DNA of 64,000 nucleotides from Neoscytalidium dimidiatum (GCA_037367355.1 CM074702.1:1488001-1552000); one strand, 5' to 3'. Positions 34,915 to 47,604 are shown, numbered from the stretch's first letter. Numbers and translations are program-made. The notes: a model not told the origin generated them from the letters alone.

Positions 34915-36712
34915 TCATTTCCGGTAGTAAATCTAATGCGTGTTAGCCGCCTGTTCCCAACGGGCTGCACAATAGAAGCTAGTTGTAGGATAGCTGCATA
35001 CCTTTTTGAATTGGAAGTGAAGCTGCAGAATGCCCTGTTCAAATGTGAGAATTGCCCCGCACGACGTCACTGTTGCTGAATGAGGGGCTACGCCTAGTCT
35101 CAATGGGTGCTTACCTTGTCAAAGCTGCTCTTGAAACCTCGTTCACGCTTAGCGCTGTAATCCCATTCCTTGTCGACAATGCGGAAGGCAATGTCTTCAT
35201 AAGGAGGGCCTGCAATGAAGCGGATCAGGCACGTATCCTCCTCGCCAGCGGGTGCAAATGATTGGCCGCGCTTTCGCCCGTTCTCTCGTTCGATTCGATA
35301 AGTCGGCGCCTTGGTTTTGTCGATAAGGTCGGGATAGAAGATATTGAATTTGTATCCCTGAACAACCTTGGGCGGAGGGTTGTCGTGGTCGTAATGCGTT
35401 TGGTTGTACTTGTTCCATTCGTAGCCCATCTGCACACGGTTGAAGTAGCGCGGTTTGCGTGGTCTATACTTGTCCGCCCACCGTGATTTGTTGGGTGTGA
35501 TCACTTCCTCTTCACCGTTGAAGATCTCCTCGTTCTCGCTGACACCACGAGCCACCTCGCGCTCATAGAGTGCGGTCGTTGCATGTGAGAAATCCTCGTC
35601 TCGAGCAGCGAACCTGGAAATACCAGGTGCACTGCTTGGATCCGTCGGTTTGGCCTGCAATGCAGTTCCGGCCTTCTCAGCACCAGATTGCTTGAATGGT
35701 ACATAGCCCAGCTTCAACACCTTGCGGCGATCCTCGGCCTGCAACAGTCAGCTGTGAATAAGAGGGGCGAAAAATCCCTTCCTCGCACTTACAATCTTCT
35801 CCAGAAATGCCTTCTCGTCGATACTCTCTAGTGCTTTATCTTCCGAGCGCAGTTTAAGTAGCGGCTCCGGATCAAGCGCCTGACTATACGTCACGGAGGA
35901 TTGAGAAGTTGATTTGCCCCCAAGAATACCGCGCAGCCTTTCCTGCACAACGAGCGCTTCTTGCTCTTGTTGCTTCCGTAGATTCTGCAACCGGCTATTC
36001 ACGATGGTCTGCGACAAACGCCTGAGCTTAGCCTTGGCTTTCCACACCAGAAGGCTTCTCAGTAGGTGCTCCCAGTAGTCCACGTCGACGGGCTCGTTCG
36101 AGTCGAGTTTCCTTCGGATCTGCTTCTCAAGAGCTTCGAGCTCTTCGAGGGATTTCGGGCTGAGCAAACGATCAACGTCGTCCGCAACGGAGCTAACGCC
36201 TCGCGCCTCGGGCCCGGCCGACTTGGATTTCTGGCGCCGGTCTTTGCAAATGACCTTCAGAGTCTTGACCGAGTTAGCGGCGCGTAGCGCAGACGTGGTT
36301 TTGGTCAGATACCCACATTCCAGAACTCCTTGTTCTTCTTGTCGGTCTCCAGGACAAGGTAGGTATCGATATCCTTCTCCAGCTCCTCCACTTGCTTCTC
36401 GTCCAGCGACTCCAGGATGCCCTCGGGATCGACAATGTCCAACTCTGTATCGTCGTCGTCGTCCAACACGTCGTGGGTACCGTCTATGACACGGAGAGTA
36501 ACAGCGAGCCAGTCGATAGGCTTCGCGCGGCCACCCTTAACGCGGATGGCGGCCTTCTTCTTCGCTTGCTGCAAGACGAAGCGGTCTTCGCCGGCGACCC
36601 ATTCTTCTTCTTGCGTGTCGGCGGAGCGTTTGCTCGGGATGGTTGATGCAGGCTTCCGGCTAGCGCCTGCGCCCGGTCGTGTGCGCCACGGCGGATGATT
36701 CTGAGGGTCCAT
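34915..36712 (-). CDS. cactin (spliceosome-associated, Cay1-like)
   Basis: Cactin is a nuclear protein that associates with the spliceosome and, in fission yeast (Cay1), supports telomere maintenance and splicing. Five exons (36712-36317, 36263-35793, 35738-35115, 35034-35002, 34932-34915) give 513 aa with introns of 53, 54, 80 and 69 bp, all in phase. The conserved C-terminal domain is unmistakable: RWADKYRPRKPRYFNRVQMG, YEWNKYNQTHYDHDNPPPK, VVQGYKFNIFYPDLIDKT and GPPYEDIAFRIVDKEWDYS, then ILQLHFQFKK and the final IYYRK. The middle region (about residues 133-290) is charged and helical, as in the family. The last exon codes for just five residues. The N-terminal RS-like part of animal cactins is absent. 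Divergently transcribed from Nej1/XLF with 288 bp between the starts. Confidence 0.95.
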
Positions 36713-37000
36713 TGTACGGTGCAGAGCCGAGGACTGACGTTGGTAGCGTGAGAATGTGGAGGATCGAAGTCTTGGAAGAGCTGCAGCTGCGGTGATGACA
36801 GGGCAACGCGACGCTGGGGCCGCAGAGAGAGCCGCACGGATGTGGCTGCCTCAGGAACGAACGGCTCTACCTTCTAGGCTCCCGCCAAGGGACGTCACTC
36901 TTGCTCCACTCCTCTCAACCGGAACACAACGTCGCCCTTCCTCTACGCCGCCAACGCTCCATCGCCACCATCCCTAGGCACCCGAGCTCACGATTCATCA
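36713..37000. promoter_or_regulatory. bidirectional promoter of cactin and Nej1/XLF
   Basis: Only 288 bp separate the two ATGs of oppositely oriented genes. It contains a CRE-like GACGTCAC at 36889-36896 and GC-rich flanks. Shared regulation of the two nuclear genes is an inference from the spacing. Confidence 0.5.
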
Positions 37001-37858
37001 ATGGAGACACTTTGGCGGCCGTTGCGACTTGCGGGCTGGCCGTCATCTTGCCCACCTTTATTTGCAAAGTCGCAATTTGCCGCAAACAGCTATGTCGTTC
37101 TGCTAACGGACCTTTCCAACATCTGGAAGGAGACCATGGATAGAAAGAGCATATTTAAGCGCTCTCTACTGGAGGAAACTCCCATCGATCCTACCGAGGA
37201 TGCCGCGCAGATGCAGTTGCTTCTCAAACACATCAGGAGTGCTCTCGACGGTGAGAAAGGCACCCGTCGCCAATTAATAAGAGACCCGAACGAAGTCCAC
37301 GCCCTTAGCCTCCATCTCACAACACCTTTGCCTGGCTCCCTCAGTGACTTGCAATGGACAATTCGTTTCAAAGCCTTATCATCTGCATCCCTCCGGCATC
37401 ACTTGATTGCCCCTCTGATGAGCAAGGTCCATCACCAAATGCAGCAAATAGATGATCTCATCAATCAGCTAAATGCCAAAGACCATGTCATCTCAAAGTT
37501 GCTGGATAAGCTAGAAGGCACCGGTATGGATATTACCAGCGTCTTTCCCGGTGCAGCGGGTGTGCGAGGCTCAAAACGATCAACGCCCAGGGAGCAAGCA
37601 GCAAGACAAGTGCAGGGCCTCGGGATATTCGACAGTCAGCAATGGCAGAAAGACCATAGCACCTACCAAAGCACGAAAGTTGCAGACGATAAGGTGCTAG
37701 AAGAGCTCAAAGGACCTGTGCCTCCTGAACATGCGGATGACTCGGAAGATGCCAACTTCCAGTGGCTCTCCACTCTTCCATGCAGCATCGACGAAGTCGA
37801 ACATACTATTGCAACCTCTGACGCAGAAGGTAATATTAAAATGGACGAGGATACTACT

Positions 37859-37889
<31 letters not shown>

Positions 37890-38772
37890 ATGATGCTGAT
37901 GATGATGTTTTTGAGGTGCGCATATCTCTGCTTTGTCATTAGCATCTACTAACTTCCAACAGCGCCAGGAAACTCCGCCACATTTGAGGAAGCCGAGAAT
38001 CCAGCAAAACCGGCTTGGCGCAAAATCTCCTATACCCATGGCTCAGAAAGCTCAGAATCATGAGGACGAAGAGACGACCGATGAGGAAAATCTCGATGAT
38101 GCGTCGACCCAGCCTCCTAGACATGTTGAGACATCAGTCGACCTACCATCCTCACCACCGACATTCAAAATGAATGCGTTGGCAACTTCATCCAAGTCAA
38201 AAAGACTTGGGAAATTAGGAGGCGGAGCCCTCAAGCCTCCAGTTGAGAAAACGCCAGTTGACGATGTCATCCTTCGGGGCGAGTCTACTGGATCCGAAAC
38301 TGAAGACGAGAATGTTGTAAATACTTCGGATAAACCAGATTCCAGAGCTCGGTCCAACCTTGTTGCTTCTGAGCAGGCGATGAAAGCGCCTACTGGTAAA
38401 CGAAAGCTGGGCGTGCTTGGAGGTAGGAAAGGTCGTAGCAGTCCCAATGGTAGTGCCTCTCCGCCTCGTGCCCGCGAACCATCCCCAGAACCCATTGCTG
38501 TGTCTGGCAGAGCTCGTAGTAAGATTGGCGGGAAAGGAGCTCATGACGCTCCACTTGAATCGACCACGGAGCAGGCAGAAACAAGTGCTGCAGTTTCTAA
38601 GGAACCTTCGGGTCCACCTCGTCAGCGAACCTCATCCGCAGTACGAGACAGCGCATTGACGGCACCTGGTGCGTCCGCTGAATCAGAATATGAGCGAGCA
38701 AATAGGAAACGTGAAGAGCTTAAACGCCAGCTGGAAAAGTCGCAAAGCCCAAAGAAAAAGAGAAAGTTCTGA
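37001..38772 (+). CDS. non-homologous end-joining factor XLF/Nej1
   Basis: XLF (Cernunnos; Nej1 in yeast) stimulates DNA ligase IV during end joining in the nucleus. Exons 37001-37915 and 37963-38772 (47-bp intron) give 574 aa. The N-terminal head matches fungal XLF: an early WRPLRL strand, then LFAKSQFAANSYVVLLTDLS-NIWKE, followed by SIFKRSLLEETPIDP and a long helix near residues 135-180 (LMSKVHHQMQQIDDLINQLN) as the dimer stalk. The rest is disordered, with a poly-Ala/poly-Asp stretch (about 285-302) encoded by GCT/GAT repeats. Three related motifs recur: KRLGKLGGGALK (about 385), KRKLGVLGGRKG (about 451) and RSKIGGKG (about 490). The C-terminus KKKRKF resembles the XLF-type Ku-binding motif, a basic cluster plus an aromatic. 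XRCC4-family assignment rests on these patterns only. Confidence 0.82.
37855..37905. repeat. GCT/GAT trinucleotide repeat in XLF coding sequence
   Basis: A run of GCT codons followed by GAT codons, interrupted once, encodes the poly-Ala/poly-Asp stretch of XLF just before its intron. Triplet phase is kept, so length changes would only alter the acidic linker. Confidence 0.9.
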
Positions 38773-39337
38773 ACGTAAGTCGGAATAAGGATGATCAACA
38801 AGCATCTGGAACGCCGAGAAACTTTACAGGGTTTGGTCCAAATTTTGATTAGCTAGGGCAGGACAGCGCAATTTAATACATGGTAACTGAAAGATGCAAC
38901 CGGCTCTGCAGATCGTTTCTTGGGGTACTCTCTGGTGATGCTCGGGAGGATTGGCTCTGGTCAACCACATTCTATGAAGGTTCATTGTTCAGAGGAGATG
39001 TATGGCAGTTTGGCGAGTTTCCATCTACTCGAACCTTCCTTCGGGCTTAGAGGTAGCCGAGTTGCGGGTGTCGTACTTCACTGTTGATGCTTTCCGCTCG
39101 AGGGGGAGGAGAGAGCTAACACGAGAGTGAGAAGAAACGAAAGTGAAAGACCAAGGCGAAGGCGGCAGACTTCACCTTAAGTCCGCTTGTCATGGATAAT
39201 GCTCGGGTCGCATTTACAGGTCGCGCCGCGCTGCTACATGGCCGCCAGAATGGAGTAGGTCGCTTCCTCTCCACCATCCACCCTTCAACGCGGACAGTAC
39301 GCTACCAACAATCAACGCCTACTCCTCATCCGCGAAG
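38773..39337. other. intergenic region
   Basis: 3' UTR of XLF and promoter of the next gene. Purine-rich GAGGGGGAGGAGAGAG near 39098-39115. A 65-codon frame at 39192 overlaps the next gene's leader and is probably an upstream frame or chance. Confidence 0.65.
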
Positions 39338-42300
39338 ATGTGCCAATATCGCTATATATATTACTCGCGCTGCCGTCATTGCGAGATGACCCTCATCAGC
39401 CACTGCGACAAGGCGTATGAGCGCGCCAACTTATCACCACCTCGCCTACGCAACGCAGCAAATTTAGCACACGCTTCGACTCAGCATGAGGAAGCGTCGC
39501 CACTGTCTAGCACCATCAACCCACAGACTGAAGCACATACTGTGGAAAAGAAGCCCGCAGACGAGACCGCGTGTGACCTCGGAGAGGCGATTGTCGCGCA
39601 AGATCTTCCAGACGAGCAAGCTGCCGAACCAGCTGCAACAATCGCACAACAAACGCCGGTGAAAACTTGGGCATCTGTTGTCCGCTCCGCTCCACCAACT
39701 GCTTCTAGCTTGGTCAAGGTTGCCCAAAACAGGCCAATCGCAATGTCGACAGAGCCTGTACTGTCACCGGCACAGCGTCTGGCTGCGCGTATCGGCTCCA
39801 CCAAGGCTGCGGACAACGACAATGGATCCAACGAGAAGGGCATATGGGTTGGCAGGCGTCGAAACAGCAGGGACTCTACAGTCTCGGTTGCCACCGCACG
39901 TGGAAGGAGCGGGTCAGAATCAACTGTCCGCGCAGGTAGCACAGGAAAGCCCAGCGGTCTGATGAGCTCAGCAACCTCAAGTACGGAAGCGGGCTTTCCT
40001 AAAGAACACGATGGCAAGGGCGCAGATCTTGATCTCGATTCTGCCTCCGATTTCCCACTGCTTTCTCCAGTTAGCACTCGTATCCGATCACCCTCTGCCG
40101 CGGACAATATCCTACCTCCGGTCACCGCATCCTGGGCCCAAATCGTTGGGAGTACCAGCGTCAAGCGGTGAGTCGTCTGTCCTTTTCCGATTTTAGAAAG
40201 TCCTAATCACCCATTTCACAGATCTAGCAGTAGTTCTACATCGGACCCCTCGGCTGTTTCTGACGCTGGTACGGTTTCCACTTCCATTTCATCCATTGAC
40301 AGTGATCTACTTGACCCTATCTCGCTAGTTACTCCAGCATTGCCCAAAATGGGCCTCACTCACGGCTCCGGTGCGAAGAAAACAATCAGAGCGAAAAAGC
40401 CCGCGCCTATCAATACTAAGGCCACGAACGTTTCCGACACGCCGAGGAAGCCCTTACCAGCAGAATGGACACAAGCCTTATCAACGAGGCCTGAGAATGA
40501 TTTGTCCACTCTGTCCTCGCCTAAGTCTGCCGGAAACATTCGAAAGCTGTCTAAGTCCGCCCATGATGCTTCACCCACTGCTCCAAAGTCTCCTACAAAG
40601 ACCATACCCTTCGAGCTAGCAACTGCTCGCCGTGCCGCAGAGCGCGAGAAAAAAGAGAAAGCCGCGAGCACATCCAAAATCGTTCCAGCGGTACCGAAGA
40701 CCCTCACCAAAGGCAAGTCGAGCGCGAAGACTCATTCGAAGACGGCATCCTCAGAGACGTCCACAACCCAGTATCATACCGCTGAACTGTCTCCATTACC
40801 GAGCAGCTCGAGCCAGAGTTTCGCTACCGCACCCGAGGAGCCGCACCAGACCGTCTCGGCACCTGGCTCTCCTTCGCGTATCCATAGACTGGCGACCGGT
40901 TCCAGTCACATCGGCAGCACAAGGACAGGCGACCTGGAGCGCTCGCCAGTGCGGGCAGAAGTTAGGGTCGAAGCCACGGTTTCCGAGATGTTTGGACCAC
41001 ACCAGAAGGGTGTTTCGCGAGCTCGGTCTCAATCAGACCCCCAAACCGTCGATATCGGAGACCAAGATATATCTTTAGAGACGGTGAGGCCATATGAATT
41101 ATCAGGGAGCCCGGCATACCATTGTGTGAAAGATGATACGAGCTTTGTCGATGCGCGATCCGAAATGGCGAAGTCGGATGATGCTATACATATGGCGAGC
41201 GATAACCTGGAGGAAATTCTACACATGGAACATACAGAGCCTTGTATTCACTTCGAGGCAGCTCTTGAGAGGGATGGTGGTAGTCAAGGCCTGGGAATAC
41301 TTTCAGGCACAGGTTCATCAAAGATGAAAGGCAGCACTACAGCATCTGTGCTAGACCCCAGCGGAGAAGATGCTGATGTGGAATCCTTACAGTCTTCGAC
41401 TGACATTGGCACCGAAGAAGCCCAAGGCGAGGGGATCCGTTCGCCCGAGACCGTTAGCACCTGGCCAGAGACTTCTGATATCAGCGTATCACATGGAAGT
41501 GACTTCGATGGCCCAGCGTGTAATGTTGGCAGACCACAACGAGGAATTACTTCAGACACGACCTTGAAAAAGCCTATCTCCAGGGATGCTACGGCGAAGT
41601 CTGAAGCAACGCCCATTGAGGGCCAAAAGAGCGCCTTAAGCGGCCCGCGATGGTCTCTTCATCCCGATGAGCGAACACCTAATTCTAGTGCGAGCACGAT
41701 CCGGGGCAGTAACATTTCCCGGTCGGGCAACTTTGTTCAGTCGAGCTCCGCAACGTGCCTGGACAAAAATAAGCCAGGACACCCAGCTTATGGCAGAGGC
41801 ACTGATGTTCCGAAGCCCTTCCAAGGGAGCGCGACGACCTCCAGTAAGCTGAATGCACAGGCTCGCGAGTTTGTCCCTTCAGCAACTATCTACAGGCAGT
41901 CTGGAAATACATACAACCCGCCGAGCAATCACGGATGCAATCGCTCACAGATGCCATCAGAGTGGATGCATCTTAACGCAGGATCATCCAACTCTGGTGC
42001 GGATCAGCCAGCTATCCAACAGGATATTTCGCATTCATCTCATATTGGCGAACACATGGAATCCGGTCTGCACGGCAAGAAGTACAGAAAGAAGAGGTCG
42101 CCGAAGAAGAGCGACTCAATTGATCGATGGGACTACCGCTCAGGTGAACATACTAGCACCTACCACCAGGGGCCATCTACGACAGAGGCTAACCCAGGGC
42201 GTCCTTCCTTCTTCAGCGAGCCTACCGCAGCATCCGAAGTGAACGTAGGCGCTCCCTCGTCGGCTGGTGGGCCTATCGCGGTAGCCAGAGGCTCCAATTC

Positions 42301-43006
42301 GGCTCTTTCCGATACAGCTGCCGGTCCTAGCACGATAATCGAGCTCCCGTACGCTCCAAGTCCTGGACTGGCAGGCGGGCCTCCGGTGGTAGGGCCGAAT
42401 ATGTTCGCTCTACCGTGTTATACGACGCATGCGATTCCGATGACACCAGAATACTACGAAACCCTATCGGGAGTGTACAATCCGGAGAGGTTCATCAGCC
42501 AGGGCTCTAGGTCTCACGGATATCTTCAAGAAGTGACCAACCTGCCGCACGGTCAGCATCGGGACAACACGGCGAACGAAGCGCGCAGCCAACCATACCT
42601 GGGCAGAGGAGGAGCAGGCATCCCGACAGACCAGATCCCCAAGGGTGATCACCCATTTGAGAAGTGGTGGCACGAGCCTTACACGAGCACCAACGGCGGG
42701 CCGCTCACCATGGGGTCGTGGTATGACTATCTCAAGCAGTCTGGCGGAGAGGAACGCGCACGCGAGCTCTACCCAACCATCTTCCCGAAGGAGCGCGATC
42801 CGGACGATGATGGGCTCAGGGCACCGAATGAGAATGGCGATCGATTACTGAAGAGTTGTGGCAACGTCGAGATACTTGGAGCGTATGAAGCGATGCCGCA
42901 CTACCCTTTGTCATGTCCGAAGTGCGAGCCGGATAGGCACCCGGATATGGCCAGGATGGGCAACGACTCTGACTACGGCTTCGCATCAATCCGTCATCAA
43001 ATGTGA
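39338..43006 (+). CDS. large disordered protein with Cys/His N-terminus, 1204 aa
   Basis: Exons 39338-40167 and 40222-43006 (54-bp intron) give 1204 aa that I cannot assign to a named family. The first 28 residues (MCQYRYIYYSRCRHCEMTLI...SHCDK) form a compact Cys/His cluster that probably binds zinc, of the kind seen at the start of many small fungal proteins. Two similar short motifs follow, VKTWASVVRSAP (about 109) and TASWAQIVGSTS (about 265). The bulk (about 280-950) is Ser/Thr/Pro/Lys-rich and surely disordered. The last 250 residues are more ordered: HPFEKWWHEPYTSTNGGPL, GSWYDYLKQSGGEERARELY, then a final CPKC pair. A Cys/His start and CxxC end suggest one zinc site at each terminus. 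Role unknown; a scaffold or RNA/protein-binding factor is possible. Confidence 0.8.
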
Positions 43007-44736
43007 GAGCGGAGGCAGAAAGGAAAACCAGAATTATGGTTCGAAGGGCTAGAAAGTAGCGCTGGTGCTTCTCATATGGAGAACACGGCGCAAAGGCGAC
43101 ATCGACTAACGGGTTTCTTGGCGGCACTGCATGATACCCGGTAAAGTCGGCAGCGGAATTCTAGAATGTGGATAGGGCACGGCTGGTGCAGCTTGGCTCA
43201 ACAGCAACGGCGACGGAACAAGAACACGGGATATGGGATGGGGGCATGGGATGGTATTTTATAGAACACGGTAATGGTGGTTCTGGGCAACGGGGGCTGC
43301 ACCATGTTCGTCGGTTTCGGCGGCAGGGAAGGATGACGTGCAGGATGCGGCTCTCTTTACTTGCTGGACGGCATTTTCCTTTTAGATCTTATCCTTTTTC
43401 CCCTTCCAGAGGCCAGCCGCCTCCTTTTTTGCAGGCAAGGTTTCCGGGTCGTCGGGAGAACGGAGGAAGCTTCTTTCGCAGTAAAGTATCTGCACGGGAT
43501 ACCGGCGGCATGGATGGCGGCGGCTGGACGGGCATCAGGGTTTCATTCATGACTGCAGGCGAGAGCTTCGCAAATAAGCGTAAAAACACACTACATAGCT
43601 TCGTCGTGCGAGTGTCTTTCAACGAAGGGGAAACAAACAATGGAAGTAACGTGACGCTAGGGCGCAAGCGTGACGGGCCAGAGTGTTTCCTTGCGAGCGT
43701 TTCAGGGCGAAAGCGCTAGAGGGCGATGGAAGGCGACAGGATTGTGGCGAAAAGGCGCGGTCACGCGGCCGTCAGCCGTGGGTGGCAGCAAGGCCGGCGG
43801 CGGCACGACTCGGGGCCGCCTCGCAAAGCCCACGGACGGTCCAGCGCTCTTGGAGCGATGACCTCAATGCAAAACAACCGCCGTGTTTTCTCCACCCTGC
43901 CCCTGGCAAAGCGGTGCCGTCAGGCGTCCGCTGCTGGCGTTGGGCGGAAGGCTGCCTGGCTGATTGGCGACACAATACGATGCGAAGCAGTAGGTGAAAG
44001 CGAGGTAGCATGGCTATGGTCGCATCGTGTTGGCACAAGGCACGGACACAGGCACAGGCACAGGCGCAGGCTGCTGGCAGGGCGGCGGCCACGACAAAGC
44101 CGTCGAACAGGGCAGGGCGCGGCTTATTTTTGCATCAGCACCAGCCGGTTCGCTGCAGGGCGGCTTCGCGGCGAGCGTGCGCTCGTGTCGACCGGGCTCT
44201 TTGCCTGTCGCGGCATGGGCGCAGAGTTCGCCATCCCTCTGAAGGTTAAGGTTAGGGCAATCCTCCGCATGGGACGATCTTTATCAGCCAACCTTAATTG
44301 CCTCCATTCCTCCACAGGCCCAATGCGGTACAGCGCCCGCGGCTCGACTGCTGTCGAACGCCCACATGCCGCGCTTTTCTGTGCTGCAGGCCCCCCCTGG
44401 GCCGGCCACAGTCTGCTCTTGCTCCTGCTCTCGCTCTCCACTCCTCACCTCTCTCCCTCGTCGTCTTCTCCAGCTGTTGCTCCCGTTGCTCCTTGCGCCC
44501 GCCGGCTCCACGACTTCCATTCGCTCGTCCGTGCTGCTGCGCCCTGCCATCGCTTTAATCTCCCCCAAACACTCGCTCCTGCCCCATTGCCGCACCGAGC
44601 CCGCAGCCCGCAGCCCGCCGCCAAAAAGAAACGCCCTGCATCCGCCCGCTTCCACCTGTGCGACCAACTTCTCCCTCTCCCACTCCATTCGGCCAGCTGC
44701 CTTCCACGTATCGTGCCCAGACTTACTCCCGTCGCC
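43007..44736. other. GC-rich intergenic region, promoter of Crh gene
   Basis: Contains the 3' UTR of the 1204-aa protein gene and a long GC-rich, then C/T-rich stretch before the Crh start. Long open frames on both strands (for example 43726-44973 plus) are Arg/Ala/Pro/Ser-rich, overlap one another and run into the real Crh first exon in a different frame, so I regard them as noncoding. Long leaders are common for wall-protein genes. Confidence 0.6.
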
Positions 44737-46356
44737 ATGGGCCGCTCGCTCTTCTCCGCTGCTGCGCTGGCAGCTGTCACCCTGCTGTCTGCCGTGCACA
44801 ATGTCAACGCCGCCATCCCTACCTGCGGGCCTAACAACCCGTGCCCGGCCGAGGCTCCGTGCTGCTCTCGTACGTCACTCCCTCTGTCGGAATGTTTCAA
44901 TCTGCACGCCTGCGTGCGCTCGTGCATGCATATGCAACGCTCTCGCAGCCAGCCAGCCCCAACAGATAGCTAACTCTCACCTTTCCCGCCTGCAGAGTAC
45001 GGACAGTGTGGCGTCGGCGCATACTGCATCGGTGGTTGCGATCCTCTCTTCTCACACTCTCTCGACTCGTGCCTGCCTGCGCCGGTCTGCGACTCGAGCA
45101 AGTTCAAGATAGACGGCCTCAACGGCGTCACCGACATTACCAAGTACCTGGGCGATGCCAGCAAGACCAACTGGGTCTCGACCGGCAAGCCTCTTGAGTA
45201 CAATGGCGGTGTTCTCCTCACTATGGCTCAGGACACTGTCGGCACCCTGTTGGCAAGCAGTCATTATGTGTGGTACGGCAAGATCACCGCCAAGATGACC
45301 ACCTCCCAGGGCAAGGGTGTCGTCACTGCTTTCATTATGATGAGTGATGTGAAGGACGAGATTGACTTCGAATTCATCGGCGTGGACATCAATCATGCTC
45401 AGAGCAACTTCTACTCCCAAGGAGTAACTAATTGTGGGTTCTGCCTGATTTTCCTTTTCCTCCTGGCGGTAAGAAAAAATCTACTGGCATGATTTGGAAT
45501 GCTGACGCAGTCTTCAGACAACAATGGCGAGAACCTTACTGTTACCAGCGACACTGTCAACAACGAGCATGAATACGTCATTGATTGGCAGCCTGACACT
45601 CTCACCTGGTCCATTGATGGGAACGTCATGCGGACTCTTAACCGCAAGGATACCTGGAATGCCACCTCCGGCCGCTTCGACTACCCCCAGACTCCCTCGC
45701 GCGTGATGCTGTCCCTTTGGCCCGCTGGCCTTCCTTCTAACGCCGAGGGCACCATCAACTGGGCGGGCGGTCTCGTCGACTGGAACAGCCAGTACATGCA
45801 GAACGGATACTACTACGCCGCTTTCTCTTCAATCGATGTCGAGTGCTACGACCCGCCGTCCGGCGCCAACAAGGAAGGCTCGAAGACCTACATCTACAAC
45901 AACGATGCTGGCACCAACGACACCGTCGTCATCTCTGACAAGCAGGTCATTCTCGGTTCCCTGCAGGCGACCGGCGAGGACCCTGACAAGGGCAAGGCCT
46001 CTAGCTCCTCTGCATCTGCGGGTGCAACCAAGACCAGCTCTGCTTCTTCTGCCTCCAGTACTTCCGCCGAGCCTGAATCCGTCCCCGGTATGAGCGGAGG
46101 CGGCAACCGCGGCGATTCCGGTACCGTCCAGGGCTCCGATGGCTCCTCAAGCTCGTCCGGCAGCTCTACCTCTAGCAGCGATGGCAGCAGCAGCAGCAGC
46201 TCCTCCAGCTCCGGCTCTTCGGGCTCGCAGAGCTTCGACCAGGGAACCGGCAGCAGCAGCGGCGGCAACAGCAGCGACGCACCGTCTGGCTTCCAGGGTG
46301 TCGGTGCAAGCTTTGTTGCCCTCGTCGCCGCTTTTGCCAGTCTGCTGATGTTGTAG
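44737..46356 (+). CDS. Crh-type GH16 cell-wall transglycosidase, GPI-anchored
   Basis: Crh/Utr2 proteins cross-link chitin to beta-glucan at the fungal wall. Exons 44737-44869, 44996-45433 and 45518-46356 give 469 aa (introns 126 and 84 bp). A signal peptide (MGRSLFSAAALAAVTLLSAV) leads into a Cys-rich chitin-binding-like segment split by intron 1 (CGPNNPCPAEAPCCSQYGQC, GAYCIGGCDP), then the GH16 domain with catalytic motif DEIDFEFIG (about residue 165). Intron 2 joins FYSQGVTN to YNNGENLTV, with a CTGAC branch. Conserved EYVIDWQPDTLTWSIDG and MLSLWPAGLPSNAEGTINWA follow. The C-terminal 120 residues are almost all Ser/Gly and end in a hydrophobic tail (FVALVAAFASLLML), the pattern for a GPI anchor. 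Confidence 0.95.
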
Positions 46357-47557
46357 ATTTTCTTCCACTAGTGGTTAACGCTGATCGGACAACGTCTCCC
46401 GGAGAGTGCGGTAAAGCACATCGGCTTCTACCTGCGGTCGATGCTCGAACTACTCTCCGACGGTCCCGGTCAGCTTTTATTGATTATGGCTGTCGGACTT
46501 TGGGGTCCTCAGCCTTTGCTATTTTTTGAGTTTCACAACCTGGTGTAGGGGCCGGAAAGAGGCGAGCATGATACCACCTGAACGTTCCCTGGGATCGAGA
46601 CGACTTAATATTTTTTTGGCCTAGTATCATTTTGTGATGCATTTGCATGCGGTGACAGGTACTTCAACTGATTGGATGGAGCGAAGCATTCTTGGAAATT
46701 GGGCGGAAGAAAGGTCGATCCACTTTTGCATGGAAGAGGAAGAAGTAATCAGTGGGGTAGAGGCAGAAAGTGAAGAGGACGGGCAATGGCGCCCGCGGCC
46801 TCCGTTTATGTATATTCTTCTATGAAGATTAATCTTCGTAATCGGTGGAGGAGAGCCGGATGACTTGAAGAATACATTCATTCGCTGATCTTAAGAGATG
46901 TGCAGGAAATTGCGATAAAGTATAGTCTGTGATGTGTTTTCAGTAATGCTGCTATGTCGAGAGACTAAAGAGGCTGTCAGCACATTCTCATTACACGCTG
47001 CCATGTTGTGCTCAAAATGTAATTCAACTTACCTCGCACTGAGAAGGAACGCAAGTATTACAGTGGACGGATTAAACAACTAGCAAGACGAAGGAGGACA
47101 AAACATAATTAGATCCATGCAGCGTTCTTTATAACATGCACAAAACGCTCTTTTTGCTTGCCAGTCACAAAGCGTAGGATGATGCTGGACAAGCTCTCGG
47201 TTCCTGCTATGGTCCGCCACCTTACAGTTAGAGACTATTTTATATAGGTTCGACCGTTTGAAAGAGTAATATCTGAGAGCAAGCATTAAGCCCCTGCTAC
47301 GTGTAGAATATGGTTAGACTAATAGAAATGTATGGGCCACGTCTCATGCAAAGCGGGACATGTGGCCAGAATAAAATGAACAAAGATCAGCTCAAGGGAA
47401 AAAAAAAATAGGGTTCAAAACTGAATATCCGCTCCTCCTTAAGAGAAAGTAAGATTGACCCTGGAGACGAATGTGTTCACGTTCTCTCACTTCAGCCCCT
47501 TTCCTATCAATACCTCAAGACCAAGTCTTCTCTCCCTTGCCGTATCATTGTTTTCCC

Positions 47558-47604
<47 letters not shown>

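Noticed and set aside
43726..44973. 415-codon plus-strand open frame
   Set aside because: Arg/Ala/Pro-rich, no ATG context or motif, and overlaps the Crh first exon in another frame; GC-rich leader sequence explains it.
47248..47257. GGTTCGACC-like B-box, checked for a tRNA gene
   Set aside because: No matching A-box, acceptor stem or cloverleaf could be built around it.
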